Positions 26,944-35,774 of a stretch of 64,000 nucleotides of DNA are shown here, piece after piece; within the stretch, counting starts at the first letter, position 1, and every line of letters starts with the position of its first letter. The stretch is from Pantoea vagans (GTDB lineage: Bacteria > Pseudomonadota > Gammaproteobacteria > Enterobacterales > Enterobacteriaceae): assembly GCF_001506165.1 (NCBI RefSeq), contig NZ_CP011427.1, positions 496,001 to 560,000 on the forward strand, read 5' to 3'. Both the position numbers and the translations under genes were made by a program. A model generated the notes under the pieces. That model was not told the origin of the DNA, did not search any database, and saw only the letters and a list, made by a program, of their open reading frames with translations.

Positions 26944-28496
26944 GCAGCGTGGCCGCGCCGCTGATGGCTCCGGCAGAGATGCCGGTAAGCAAGAAGGTGT
27001 TCGCCTTCGCTACCATGTGCATCGGTATGTTTATTGCCCTGCTGGATATCCAGATTGTTTCGGCATCGCTGCGGGATATTGGCGGCGGATTATCAGCCGG
27101 CGATGATGAAACCGTGTGGGTGCAAACTAGCTATCTGATCGCGGAGATCATCATTATTCCGCTCTCCGGTTGGCTGGCGAGCGTGATGTCAACGCGCTGG
27201 TTGTTTGCTGCCTCGGCCTGTGGCTTTACGCTGATGAGCCTGCTGTGCGCCTGGGCGTGGAACATCCAGAGCATGATCGCCTTCCGTGCCTTACAGGGGC
27301 TGGCGGGCGGATCGATGATCCCGCTGGTCTTCACCACCGCCTTTGCATTTTTTCACGGTAAGCAACGCGTGATTGCTGCCGCCACCGTGGGTGCACTGGC
27401 CTCGTTAGCGCCAACGCTGGGGCCAACGGTCGGCGGATGGATTACCGATAACTTAAGCTGGCACTGGCTGTTTTATATCAACATTATTCCCGGCATTTAC
27501 ATCACTATTGCCGTGCCGCTGTTGGTCAGGATCGACACGCCTAATCGCGAACTGCTGCGCGGCGCGGATTACTTCAGCATTTTGTTGTTGGCACTGTCGC
27601 TGGGGTGTCTGGAATATACGTTAGAAGAGGGCCCGCGCTGGGGCTGGTTTGACGACAGCACCATTACCACCACCGCTTGGATCGCCTTGGTGTGCGGCGT
27701 ATTCTTTGTGATCCGCACGCTTAATCATGCGAAGCCGATCATGGATCTGCGGGCGCTGAAAGATCCGGGCTTTACCCTTGGTTGCTATTTCTCGTTTATG
27801 GCGGGGGTCGGGATCTTCGCCACCATTTACCTCACGCCGCTGTTTCTCGGCCAGGTACGTGGCTTTAGCGCACTGGAGATCGGGCTGGCGATCTTCTCTA
27901 CCGGCATCTTTCAGATCTTATCGATCCCCTTCTATGCGTGGCTGGCGAATCGCGTCGATTTGCGCATTTTGCTGGCCTTTGGGCTGATGAGTTTTGGCTT
28001 GTCGATGTTTTTCTTTGTGCCCATCACCCATGACTGGGGCGCAAAAGAGCTGCTGTTTCCGCAAGCCTTTCGCGGCATGGCACAGCAGTTTGCCGTAGCG
28101 CCCACGGTCACACTGACACTCGGCAGCTTGCCGCCAGCAAGACTAAAATTAGCCTCAGGACTGTTTAATCTGATGCGCAACCTCGGCGGTGCCATCGGTA
28201 TCGCACTGTGCGGCACCGTGCTGAACGACCGTACCAATCTGCATTACAGCCGCCTCGCTGACCATCTCAACAGCGCCAGCCTGTCACTCGGTGACTATCT
28301 GCAGTCGCGTACCGCAGCCCTGATTCTCAACGGATTAAGCCCGGATGCCGCGCACACGGCGGCGCTGCAATCACTGGCTTCACTCACCCTGCGCGAAGCG
28401 CGGACGCAGGCTTTCTCGGACGCATTCTGGCTAATTATGGTCGGATTCTGTATCGCCGCGCTGCTGGTTCCCTTTATGAAAAAGCCCGCGGCTTAA
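26940..28496 (+). CDS. emrB: EmrB-type DHA2 MFS efflux pump
   Basis: A 518-residue 14-helix transporter of the drug:H+ antiporter-2 family. It shows CIGMFIALLDIQIVSASLRDI (helix 1 with conserved LDIQIV), VQTSYLIAEIIIIPLSGWLA, FRALQGLAGGSMIP, and LGPTVGGWI (motif C), which is close to EmrB and FarB. E. coli EmrAB pumps hydrophobic acids and proton uncouplers, and its overproduction gives thiolactomycin resistance. It is translationally coupled to emrA and followed 10 bases later by a fatty-acid condensing enzyme. Confidence 0.9.
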   Translation: MSSVAAPLMAPAEMPVSKKVFAFATMCIGMFIALLDIQIVSASLRDIGGGLSAGDDETVWVQTSYLIAEIIIIPLSGWLASVMSTRWLFAASACGFTLMSLLCAWAWNIQSMIAFRALQGLAGGSMIPLVFTTAFAFFHGKQRVIAAATVGALASLAPTLGPTVGGWITDNLSWHWLFYINIIPGIYITIAVPLLVRIDTPNRELLRGADYFSILLLALSLGCLEYTLEEGPRWGWFDDSTITTTAWIALVCGVFFVIRTLNHAKPIMDLRALKDPGFTLGCYFSFMAGVGIFATIYLTPLFLGQVRGFSALEIGLAIFSTGIFQILSIPFYAWLANRVDLRILLAFGLMSFGLSMFFFVPITHDWGAKELLFPQAFRGMAQQFAVAPTVTLTLGSLPPARLKLASGLFNLMRNLGGAIGIALCGTVLNDRTNLHYSRLADHLNSASLSLGDYLQSRTAALILNGLSPDAAHTAALQSLASLTLREARTQAFSDAFWLIMVGFCIAALLVPFMKKPAA

Positions 28497-28506
28497 GGAG
28501 TTATCA

Positions 28507-29769
28507 ATGAAACGTATTGTGATTACAGGTATGGGGCTGGTTTCGCCGCTTGGCTGCGGGACCGAAGCCGTATGGCAGTCACTGCTGGCCGGGAAATCCG
28601 GTATCAGCGCTTTGCCGGAAGAGATGGTGCAGGATATCAGCTGCAAAATTGCCGGGCAGGTGCCAACGCTGGAGCAAGATCCACAGCATGGTTTCGATCC
28701 CGAACGCGTGATCGCGCCGAAAGATCGCAAGAAAATGGATCGTTTTATTGAGTTTGCTTTAGTCGCGGCGCACGAGGCGCTGACGCAAGTCAACTGGTTC
28801 CCGCAGGATGAGGCGCTGCGCCAGCGTACCGCCACGGTGATCGCCACCGGAATCGGCGGCTTCAACGAAATCGCCAATGCGGTGGAAACCACCGCCAATC
28901 GCGGTCCACGTCGGCTGTCGCCCTTCACCATTCCGTCATTCCTCGCCAATCTGGCGGCGGGACATGTGTCGATTGCGCATGGTTTCCGTGGCCCAATTGG
29001 GGCGCCGGTCACGGCCTGTGCCGCGGGCGCTCAGGCGATTGGTGATGCTGCACGACTGATCCGCAGCGGAGAGGCGGATATTGCGCTGTGCGGCGGCACG
29101 GAAGCTGCAATCCATCGCGTCAGCCTGGCCGGTTTTGCCGCCGCGAAAGCGATGTCAGGTGGTTTTAACGATCGTCCTGAACAAGCATCACGACCTTTTG
29201 ACCGCGATCGTGACGGTTTCGTGATGGGGGAAGGCGCTGGCTTGCTGGTGATTGAATCACTTGAGCATGCGCAGGCGCGCGGTGCGACACCACTGGCAGA
29301 GCTTGTCGGTTACGGCACCAGCGCTGATGCTTACCACCTCACCGCCGGGCCGGAAAGCGGTGAGGGCGCTCGCCGTGCCATGGAAGCCGCGCTGGCGCAG
29401 GCGGGGATTACGCCTGCAGATGTGCAGCATATCAATGCGCACGCCACCTCCACGCCAGTAGGTGACAAAGGCGAGCTGACGGCGATCCGCACGTTGTTTG
29501 CCGGTAGTGATGTGGCGATCACCTCGACCAAATCGGCCACTGGGCATCTGCTGGGTGCGGCCGGTGGAGTCGAAGCGATCTTCTCGATCCTGGCATTGCG
29601 GGATCAGATTGCGCCACCGACCCTCAATCTGTTGCATCCCGATGAAGCCGCCGCCGGGCTGAATCTGGTGGCGTTAAAACCGCAGCCGATGACGATGCAA
29701 CATGTGCTGTCGAACGGTTTCGGTTTTGGCGGCGTGAATGCCAGTTTGCTGTTTAAAGGCTGGGGGTAG
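28507..29769 (+). CDS. fabF: Beta-ketoacyl-ACP synthase II (FabF-type), extra copy in an efflux operon
   Basis: A 420-residue condensing enzyme. The Cys-His-His triad is intact: Cys171 in TACAAGAQAIGDA, His312 in NAHATSTPVGD and His347 in STKSATGHLLGAAGG; the glycine-rich GFGFGGVNA loop is at the C-terminus. It elongates acyl-ACP with malonyl-ACP. It is not in a fab cluster and no ACP, FabG or FabD gene is near. AAGGAG precedes the ATG, in an operon with hxlR, emrA and emrB. The DISCKIAGQV and FDPERVIAPKDRKKMDRFI segments resemble alphaproteobacterial FabF more than E. coli FabF (from memory), suggesting acquisition. Inferred role: spare or inhibitor-tolerant target. Confidence 0.88.
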   Translation: MKRIVITGMGLVSPLGCGTEAVWQSLLAGKSGISALPEEMVQDISCKIAGQVPTLEQDPQHGFDPERVIAPKDRKKMDRFIEFALVAAHEALTQVNWFPQDEALRQRTATVIATGIGGFNEIANAVETTANRGPRRLSPFTIPSFLANLAAGHVSIAHGFRGPIGAPVTACAAGAQAIGDAARLIRSGEADIALCGGTEAAIHRVSLAGFAAAKAMSGGFNDRPEQASRPFDRDRDGFVMGEGAGLLVIESLEHAQARGATPLAELVGYGTSADAYHLTAGPESGEGARRAMEAALAQAGITPADVQHINAHATSTPVGDKGELTAIRTLFAGSDVAITSTKSATGHLLGAAGGVEAIFSILALRDQIAPPTLNLLHPDEAAAGLNLVALKPQPMTMQHVLSNGFGFGGVNASLLFKGWG

Positions 29770-29808
29770 CGGATAGGTTGGCTAACAATATTGTGCGGTC
29801 ATCGGGCA

Positions 29809-29907
29809 GGTCGCCATAAATGACGACCCTACAAACACAGTAGGGTGCGCATTTATGCGCTCTAGGCCAATAACCGCACAGTACCCAATGGCGCATTTAT
29901 GCGCACC
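29809..29907. repeat. Palindromic intergenic repeat, copy 3 (compound, extra arm)
   Basis: Hairpin A at 29809-29828 has one mispair (ATGACGACC). A truncated hairpin B follows at 29844-29860 and a second B-type hairpin at 29890-29907, so the unit has three palindromes. It lies between the convergent fabF and uxuA genes and ends 9 bases from the uxuA stop. Confidence 0.78.
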
Positions 29908-29916
29908 TGGCTGCTA

Positions 29917-30981
29917 TCAGCGCTTACCCAACGCTTCCCACAATCCCATCAGATAGGTGGTACCCAGCGCACGGTCATACAGGCCATAACCCGGACGGCC
30001 CGTCTCGCCCCAGATAAAGCGGCCGTGATCTGAACGGATGTAGCCATCAAAGCCATTGTCATACATCGACTGCAGCACTTTATACATATCCAGCGAGCCG
30101 TATTCAGTTGGATGCGCGCACTCGTAGAAATCTTTATCCTGAATAATCTTGATGTTACGCACATGGGCAAACGGAATGCGTTTGCGGCGGGAGAACTCCG
30201 CCAGGATGCCATACACATCGTTCTGCGGATCTTCCGCAATCGAACCGGTACACAGCGTAATACCGTTGGCCTCGGAATCCACCACGTTACAGATCCAATC
30301 CAGATCTTCGCGGTTTTTCACAATGCGCGGCAGACCGAAGATCGAATACGGTGGATCGTCAGGATGGATCGCCATCTTCACGCCCACTTCCTCACACACC
30401 GGTATAACTGCTTTGAGGAAGTAAGCCAGGTTTTCACGCAGCTTCGCGTCATCAACATCTTTATATTGCGCAAACAGATCCTGCACTTTCGCCAGACGCT
30501 CAGGCTCCCAGCCTGGCAGGGCGAAACCGTTGGAGTTGCCCAACACTTCTTGCACCACTTCGTCGAGGCTTTTATCGATGCCTTTCTTCTCGAACGCCAT
30601 GGTGAGTGAGCCATCCGGCAACACATAGTTCATGTCGGTCTTCATCCAGTCAAACACCGGCATGAAGTTGTAGCAGATGACTTTCACGCCCACTTCAGCG
30701 AGGTTACGGATGCTCTGCTTATAGTTCTCGATGTACTGATCGCGGCTTGGCAGGCCGATCTTGATGTCATCGTGAATGTTAACGCTTTCGATCACTTCGA
30801 CGGTCAGACCTGCACCATGCACCTGATCAACCAGCGCTTTAATCTTGTCCTTCGGCCAGGTTTCCCCGACGGGCACATCATAGAGTGCGCCCACCACGCC
30901 GCGTACGCCCGGCACCTGGCGAATATATTCCAGCGAAACTTTGTCTTCTTTCGGACCAAACCAACGCATTGTCAGTTGCAT
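29917..30981 (-). CDS. uxuA: Mannonate dehydratase (short, Bacillus-like form)
   Basis: A 354-residue enzyme that dehydrates D-mannonate to 2-keto-3-deoxygluconate in hexuronate breakdown. Recognised by VICYNFMPVFDWMKTDMNYVLPDG, the metal-binding AIHPDDPPYSIFGLPRI, LCTGSIAEDPQND and SDHGR. The ATG at 30981 has GGTGG about eight bases upstream, which the ATG at 30993 lacks. It is closer in length and wording to the Bacillus/Enterococcus type than to the 394-residue E. coli UxuA (from memory). No uxaC, uxuB or transporter is adjacent, so it stands alone. Confidence 0.88.
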   Translation of the reverse strand: MQLTMRWFGPKEDKVSLEYIRQVPGVRGVVGALYDVPVGETWPKDKIKALVDQVHGAGLTVEVIESVNIHDDIKIGLPSRDQYIENYKQSIRNLAEVGVKVICYNFMPVFDWMKTDMNYVLPDGSLTMAFEKKGIDKSLDEVVQEVLGNSNGFALPGWEPERLAKVQDLFAQYKDVDDAKLRENLAYFLKAVIPVCEEVGVKMAIHPDDPPYSIFGLPRIVKNREDLDWICNVVDSEANGITLCTGSIAEDPQNDVYGILAEFSRRKRIPFAHVRNIKIIQDKDFYECAHPTEYGSLDMYKVLQSMYDNGFDGYIRSDHGRFIWGETGRPGYGLYDRALGTTYLMGLWEALGKR

Positions 30982-31307
30982 AATCTCATCCACCGTTATC
31001 GTGTTGCTGCGATAACTGTTAAACTACCATTCTAGTAAACATGATGACAGCACCGTGCACCGAATATCGCTTGATCCGCGTCACAGATCATCATTTCTCC
31101 CTCAATAAGCCGTTTTTCCTTGGATGATGTGCAGTTCGACTGCCATCTCACCATAAAGAAAGTTTTGTTCACTGATTTATAGGGATTATTTCGCCGTAAC
31201 CTCTGAGGTCGGCGCAATTTGCCGCTGCTAATCGGCTTTTCATTTGTTTTATTTACAGAAACTTCCTGGCAGGCAAAATAGCTTTTATTTCCTCTCCGTC
31301 ATCCATC
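30982..31307. promoter_or_regulatory. Divergent intergenic region uxuA / diguanylate cyclase, with a CRP-like site
   Basis: These 326 bases hold no gene I can support. On the minus strand, 31085-31070 reads TGTGA-N6-TCAAG, a partial match to the CRP consensus TGTGA-N6-TCACA, about 90 bases before the uxuA start. That would fit catabolite control of uronate use, but the match is imperfect and the site is only a suggestion. Confidence 0.35.
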
Positions 31308-32255
31308 ATGTCCGAAGAAGCGCTGCGTCAGCAGATTCAGAACCTGAAAAAGCATAATGCGCGCTTAAAGCGCATAGCGCATGACGCGCGTAATAAGCTG
31401 AGTGCGGCGCTGGATGGAACCGGTTTATGTTTGTGGCAGCTGGATATTCCCAGCGGCAAGCTGGTGATTTTTAATCGTCGCTGGGGCTCCATGCTGGGCT
31501 TCCAACCCAAAGAGACCAAAGCGCAATTTGAGGTCTGGCGTGAACGCCTGCACCCCGACGATGCGGATGAGGTGTTGAAAGCCTTTTACGATCATATAGA
31601 AGGGCGCGCACCTTACTATGAAGCGCTGCATCGCATGCTGGGTAAGAATGACAAAATTACCTGGGTGCTGGATCGCGGGCGCGTCAGTGAATGGGACGAA
31701 GAGGGCAATCCACTTAAAGTCACCGGTACGCACATCGATATGACCAAAGAGAAGAACTACGAAGCACAGCTCTCTTCTTTGGCTAACCACGATCCGCTGA
31801 CGGGCCTGACCAACCGCCATGCCTTGCACACGCATTTCAGCAAAATGAAAGCGCAGGGGCCGCTGTGTGTGGCCTTTATCGATCTCGATAACTTCAAGCA
31901 CGTTAATGACACGCTGGGCCATCGCAGTGGCGATGAGGTATTGATTCAGCTCAGCCAGCGCATCAGCGAGCAGGTACCGCCAAATGTGGTGGTGGGGCGA
32001 TTGGGCGGTGATGAGTTTGTGCTGTTGATGCCGTTCCTGATCGACTTCCCGAAAGTACGCATCATGATGCAGGCGGTGCTGGATGCGGCGCTGACGCCGT
32101 TTGATGTGGATAACGGTCATGCGCAGATTGGCGCGTCAATTGGCGTGGCGGCGGTGCAGCCACATTATAGTTTTGATGAGGCGCTGACACGCGCCGATGA
32201 AGCGATGTACCAGATTAAGAAGAATGGCAAACAGGGGTTTGGGTTGGCGGGGTGA
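31308..32255 (+). CDS. PAS-GGDEF diguanylate cyclase
   Basis: A 315-residue cytoplasmic protein: a short charged helix (1-30), a PAS_3-type sensor domain (about 33-148, ending VTGTHIDMTKEK) and a GGDEF domain from HDPLTGLTNR at 161. The active site GGDEF at 233-237 and the metal-binding DLDNFKHVND are intact, so c-di-GMP synthesis is expected. The RxxD inhibitory site normally nine residues before GGDEF is absent (PPNV). No membrane helix is present, so the signal is internal. The start has no good ribosome site. Confidence 0.88.
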   Translation: MSEEALRQQIQNLKKHNARLKRIAHDARNKLSAALDGTGLCLWQLDIPSGKLVIFNRRWGSMLGFQPKETKAQFEVWRERLHPDDADEVLKAFYDHIEGRAPYYEALHRMLGKNDKITWVLDRGRVSEWDEEGNPLKVTGTHIDMTKEKNYEAQLSSLANHDPLTGLTNRHALHTHFSKMKAQGPLCVAFIDLDNFKHVNDTLGHRSGDEVLIQLSQRISEQVPPNVVVGRLGGDEFVLLMPFLIDFPKVRIMMQAVLDAALTPFDVDNGHAQIGASIGVAAVQPHYSFDEALTRADEAMYQIKKNGKQGFGLAG

Positions 32256-32276
32256 CGGCATCACCCCGCGTCTCAC

Positions 32277-34148
32277 TCAAAACGCAAAGCAAGAACAGCC
32301 CAGCGCACCCCAGAACGCGTTGTTATCCGACACCGGCACTGAAGACTGACGCGCCACATCGTGTGAGTGGCTGTGCACGCCACAGGGGCCGCTGCACTGG
32401 TGTACTTTAGGCATCATCGCGGCGCGGCCATTAGCTTGCGGTGGGGCGCTGCGGTAGTGGCCCGGCACGGTGACGACCGGTGACCACTCAGGCAATACCG
32501 GTACCGGCGGGGGTGACAGCGGAGAGAAGCCGCCTGCGGCATATACGATTTCGCCATCGACCAGCGTCAACACCGACTCGATACCTTTAATCTCCTCTTC
32601 CGGCACGCTGAAGAAATCTTTCGACAGCAGCACCAAATCCGCTAACTGTCCGACTTTAATCTCGCCTTTGGCATTCTGCTCGCTGGAGAACCAGGCGCTA
32701 CCTTTGGTCCACAGCATCAGCGCGGTTTCGCGGTCAATACGGGCATTGTCATCATACAACTGCATCCCGCCCACGGTGCGCCCAGAAACCAGCCAGTACA
32801 GCGCGGTCCACGGGTTATAACTGGCCACGCGTGTGGCATCGGTCCCTAAACCGACCGGGACATCGGCATCCAGCATACGTGCCACCGGTGGAGTCTGTTT
32901 AGCCGCCTCTTTGCCATAGCGATCAACAAAGTATTCACCCTGGAACGCCATGCGATGCTGTACCGCCAGGCCGCCGCCCAGCGCCTTAACGCGTTCGATG
33001 TTGGCTTCGGTAATGGTTTCGGCATGGTCAAAGAACCAGTGCAGGCCGTTAAACGGAATGTCGCGGTTTACTTTCTCGAACACATCCAACATACGACTGA
33101 TCGATTCGTTATAGGTGGCATGCAGGCGGAACGGCCAGCGATGCTCGACCAGATGGCGCACCACGCGCTCCAGCTCATCTTCCATGCCTGGTGCCAAATC
33201 AGGGCGCGGTTCAAGGAAGTCTTCGAAATCGGCCGCCGAGAACACCAGCATTTCGCCCGCGCCGTTGTGGCGCAGGAAGTCGGTGCCCTGGCCCGGTTTC
33301 AGCATATCGGTCCACTTCTCAAAATCTTCCAGCTCGTGGCCGGGGTTCTGCGTGAAAAGGTTATAGGCGATACGCACCGTCAGCTGCTTTTTGGCATGCA
33401 GCTCTGAAATCACATCGTAATCATCGGGATAGTTCTGGAAGCCGCCGCCCGCATCGATGGCACTGGTCAGGCCGAGGCGGTTCAGCTCACGCATAAACTG
33501 GCGCGTGGAGTTGACCTGCTGTTCCAGCGGTAGTTTCGGGCCTTTCGCCAGCGTCGCATACAGCAGCATGGCGTTGGGGCGCGCAATCAGCATCCCGGTC
33601 GGATTGCCATTGCTGTCGCGCTGGATCTCACCGCCCGGAGGGTTAGGTGTGTCTTTGGTGTAACCCACCACGCGCAGTGCGGCGCGGTTAAGTAAGGCAC
33701 GGTCATACAGGTGCAGGATGAAGACTGGCGTATCTGGCGCTGCGGCGTTGATCTCATCCAGCGTCGGCATACGGCGTTCAGCAAACTGGAACTCGCTCCA
33801 ACCGCCGACTACGCGCACCCATTGTGGTGAAGGGGTACGCAGTGCCTGTTCACGCAACATGCGTAATGCATCCGCTAACGAAGGAACACCTTCCCAGCGC
33901 AACTCAAGGTTGTAGTTCAGGCCGCCACGAATCAGGTGCAGGTGTGAATCGTTGAGGCCCGGAATGCCGGTACTGCCTTTGGCATCAATAATCTGGGTAT
34001 CGCTGCCTGCAAAGCGCATCACTTCCGCTTCGCTGCCCACGGCCAGGAACTTGCCGTCTTTGATCGCCACTGCGCTGGCAAACGGGTTAGCACGATCCAC
34101 GGTGTGGAATTTGCCGTTGGTAAAAATCAGTGAGGCCGTTGTCATCAT
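32277..34148 (-). CDS. Amidohydrolase of the YtcJ family (metal-dependent)
   Basis: A protein of about 623 residues. GGAGAAGAG lies directly before two adjacent ATGs at 34148/34145, so these are preferred to 34181. The amidohydrolase-3 fold is shown by the early GIPGLNDSHLHLIRGGLNY (metal HxH), the FDHAETI and GLGTDATRVASYNPW segments, and the late GEIKVGQLADLVLLSKD. Family members hydrolyse amide or formamide bonds. The last ~85 residues are a proline-rich linker and a Cys/His-rich tail (HQCSGPCGVHSHSHD, GCSCF). It begins 17 bases inside the end of the ABM-domain gene and shares its operon. Confidence 0.82.
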   Translation of the reverse strand: MMTTASLIFTNGKFHTVDRANPFASAVAIKDGKFLAVGSEAEVMRFAGSDTQIIDAKGSTGIPGLNDSHLHLIRGGLNYNLELRWEGVPSLADALRMLREQALRTPSPQWVRVVGGWSEFQFAERRMPTLDEINAAAPDTPVFILHLYDRALLNRAALRVVGYTKDTPNPPGGEIQRDSNGNPTGMLIARPNAMLLYATLAKGPKLPLEQQVNSTRQFMRELNRLGLTSAIDAGGGFQNYPDDYDVISELHAKKQLTVRIAYNLFTQNPGHELEDFEKWTDMLKPGQGTDFLRHNGAGEMLVFSAADFEDFLEPRPDLAPGMEDELERVVRHLVEHRWPFRLHATYNESISRMLDVFEKVNRDIPFNGLHWFFDHAETITEANIERVKALGGGLAVQHRMAFQGEYFVDRYGKEAAKQTPPVARMLDADVPVGLGTDATRVASYNPWTALYWLVSGRTVGGMQLYDDNARIDRETALMLWTKGSAWFSSEQNAKGEIKVGQLADLVLLSKDFFSVPEEEIKGIESVLTLVDGEIVYAAGGFSPLSPPPVPVLPEWSPVVTVPGHYRSAPPQANGRAAMMPKVHQCSGPCGVHSHSHDVARQSSVPVSDNNAFWGALGCSCFAF

Positions 34149-34164
34149 CTCTTCTCCAGTTAGA

Positions 34165-34725
34165 TTACGCGTTGCGGCCAATTAGCCACTGTTTTAAAAC
34201 TCGTGTTACGACAGGCATCCATAAGAACACCACCAGTGCCACCACGCTGGCATCATTCAGCAAGTGGCCCCACAGCGTGCCGTGGGCGGCAGGCAAAACC
34301 TGGTTCCAGAACCACGGCACCAGATTGGTAGACGGAAAAATCACCCCCAGCGTCAGTAAGTATTGTTTCCATTTCGCGGGTTTGACCTGGCCTTTTTGCG
34401 TCGGGGTAAACCAGAACGCTGCGCCGGGACGTACCTCAATATGTTCCGGCTGCGCCAGCATAGTTGGCAGATCTTTGATCAGGCTTTTGCGCTGGTCTGA
34501 TTTCAGCCAGGCGTACAGCTCATCCAGCCCGGTAAAACGAATCAGCACGGTGTAGGCGTTATCGCCGTGTACCGGACGCAGCACATTCACACCCAGGTGC
34601 CCCTGAAAGCTCGCGGCCTGCGGCATGATGGTGTCGAGCCACTGCTCATAGCTGGCCTGCTTTTCAGGCAGGATGCTGTGGGTAATCACCAGCGTCACAT
34701 GGTTGGCCTGCTGTGAATAATTCAT
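34165..34725 (-). CDS. Antibiotic biosynthesis monooxygenase (ABM)-domain membrane protein
   Basis: A 186-residue protein with an N-terminal ferredoxin-like ABM domain (about 8-105, with ILPEKQASYEQWLDTIMPQAASFQGHLG) and two C-terminal hydrophobic helices (about 120-140 and 157-178). Proteins of this build are common beside LysR regulators; the reaction is usually unknown. It is the first gene of a two-gene unit with the amidohydrolase and is divergent from a LysR gene. Confidence 0.8.
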   Translation of the reverse strand: MNYSQQANHVTLVITHSILPEKQASYEQWLDTIMPQAASFQGHLGVNVLRPVHGDNAYTVLIRFTGLDELYAWLKSDQRKSLIKDLPTMLAQPEHIEVRPGAAFWFTPTQKGQVKPAKWKQYLLTLGVIFPSTNLVPWFWNQVLPAAHGTLWGHLLNDASVVALVVFLWMPVVTRVLKQWLIGRNA

Positions 34726-34854
34726 AGGTTGTTCCTTAAGTTACTGCTGGTGAAAGTGCTTGCGTCGTTGAGTAAAAAAATACGAAATGAGAGCGTTTAT
34801 TGATAACGGATAGATTTTGGGTTGTTGTTCAACAATTTTTGGGGAGGGTAGGGA

Positions 34855-35763
34855 ATGCGTTTAAATCTTGAGGCATTGCTGATTTTGGATGCGCTGGATC
34901 GCCATGGCACCTTTGCTGCGGCAGCTGCACGTCTGTTTAAAACCGCGTCTGCGTTGAGCTATACCGTGCAGAAGATGGAGAGCGATCTCAAAATCACGCT
35001 GCTCGATCGCTCTGGCCATCGTGCCACATTTACCCCGACGGGGCGGCTGATGCTGGAAAAGGGCCGCACTCTGCTGCGTGCGGTGAATGAGTTAGAACAG
35101 CAGGCGCGTTATGTAGAAAGTGGCTGGGAAAGTCAGTTGGTGATCAGCGTCGATGCTTCACTGCCTTTTCGTATTCTCACGCCGCTGATCGATCAGTTCT
35201 ATCAGGAGCATCCGCATACCCAACTGCAGTTCCGTCAGGATGTGCTTTCCGGCTGCTGGGAAGCGCTCAACTACGGCGATGCGGACATTGTCTTTGGCGC
35301 GGTGCAAGAGCCCGCCACGCGCAAAGAGATTGTCTGCCAACCGTTGGGCTGGCTGGAGTATGTTTTCGCCGTGGCACCGGAACATCCACTCGCCTCCGCG
35401 CCGGAACCGCTGCTGCGTGAGCAAATCCGCCAGTATCGAGCGGTTACCGTTCATGACTCCTCACGTCACGGTGCAGGGATTGATTTGCGCGTGCTGGATG
35501 AGCAGAAAACCTTGAGCGTGCATGACTTCCCCGCGAAATTGCAGGCGCAGCTGGATGGTTTAGGCTGCGGCTATTTGCCACTGTATTTGGCAAAACCGCA
35601 TCTGGAGAGTGGAGCGCTAGTGGCGCGTCAGCTGGATAGCGAGTGCCGTCGTGATATGGCGTATCTGGCGTGGAATGAGAGCGCTTCGGGTAATGCGGCT
35701 ATTTGGTGGCGCGAGCATTTACTCGCGCTGCCGGGCCTGCAGGAGATCTATTCTCCGGCGTGA
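34855..35763 (+). CDS. LysR-family regulator, divergent from the ABM/amidohydrolase genes
   Basis: A 302-residue LysR protein with HTH in LDALDRHGTFAAAAARLFKTASALSYTVQKMESDL and an effector domain with SVDASLPFRILTPLIDQFY. GGAGG lies before the ATG. It is separated by 129 bases from the divergent ABM-domain gene, which is the likely target. Confidence 0.86.
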   Translation: MRLNLEALLILDALDRHGTFAAAAARLFKTASALSYTVQKMESDLKITLLDRSGHRATFTPTGRLMLEKGRTLLRAVNELEQQARYVESGWESQLVISVDASLPFRILTPLIDQFYQEHPHTQLQFRQDVLSGCWEALNYGDADIVFGAVQEPATRKEIVCQPLGWLEYVFAVAPEHPLASAPEPLLREQIRQYRAVTVHDSSRHGAGIDLRVLDEQKTLSVHDFPAKLQAQLDGLGCGYLPLYLAKPHLESGALVARQLDSECRRDMAYLAWNESASGNAAIWWREHLLALPGLQEIYSPA

Positions 35764-35774
35764 TGGCGTTTCTT

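Noticed and set aside
28507..29769. fabF as part of a polyketide or antibiotic biosynthetic cluster
   Set aside because: No acyltransferase, ketoreductase, ACP, thioesterase or NRPS gene lies within the window around it; the neighbours are a regulator and an efflux pump.
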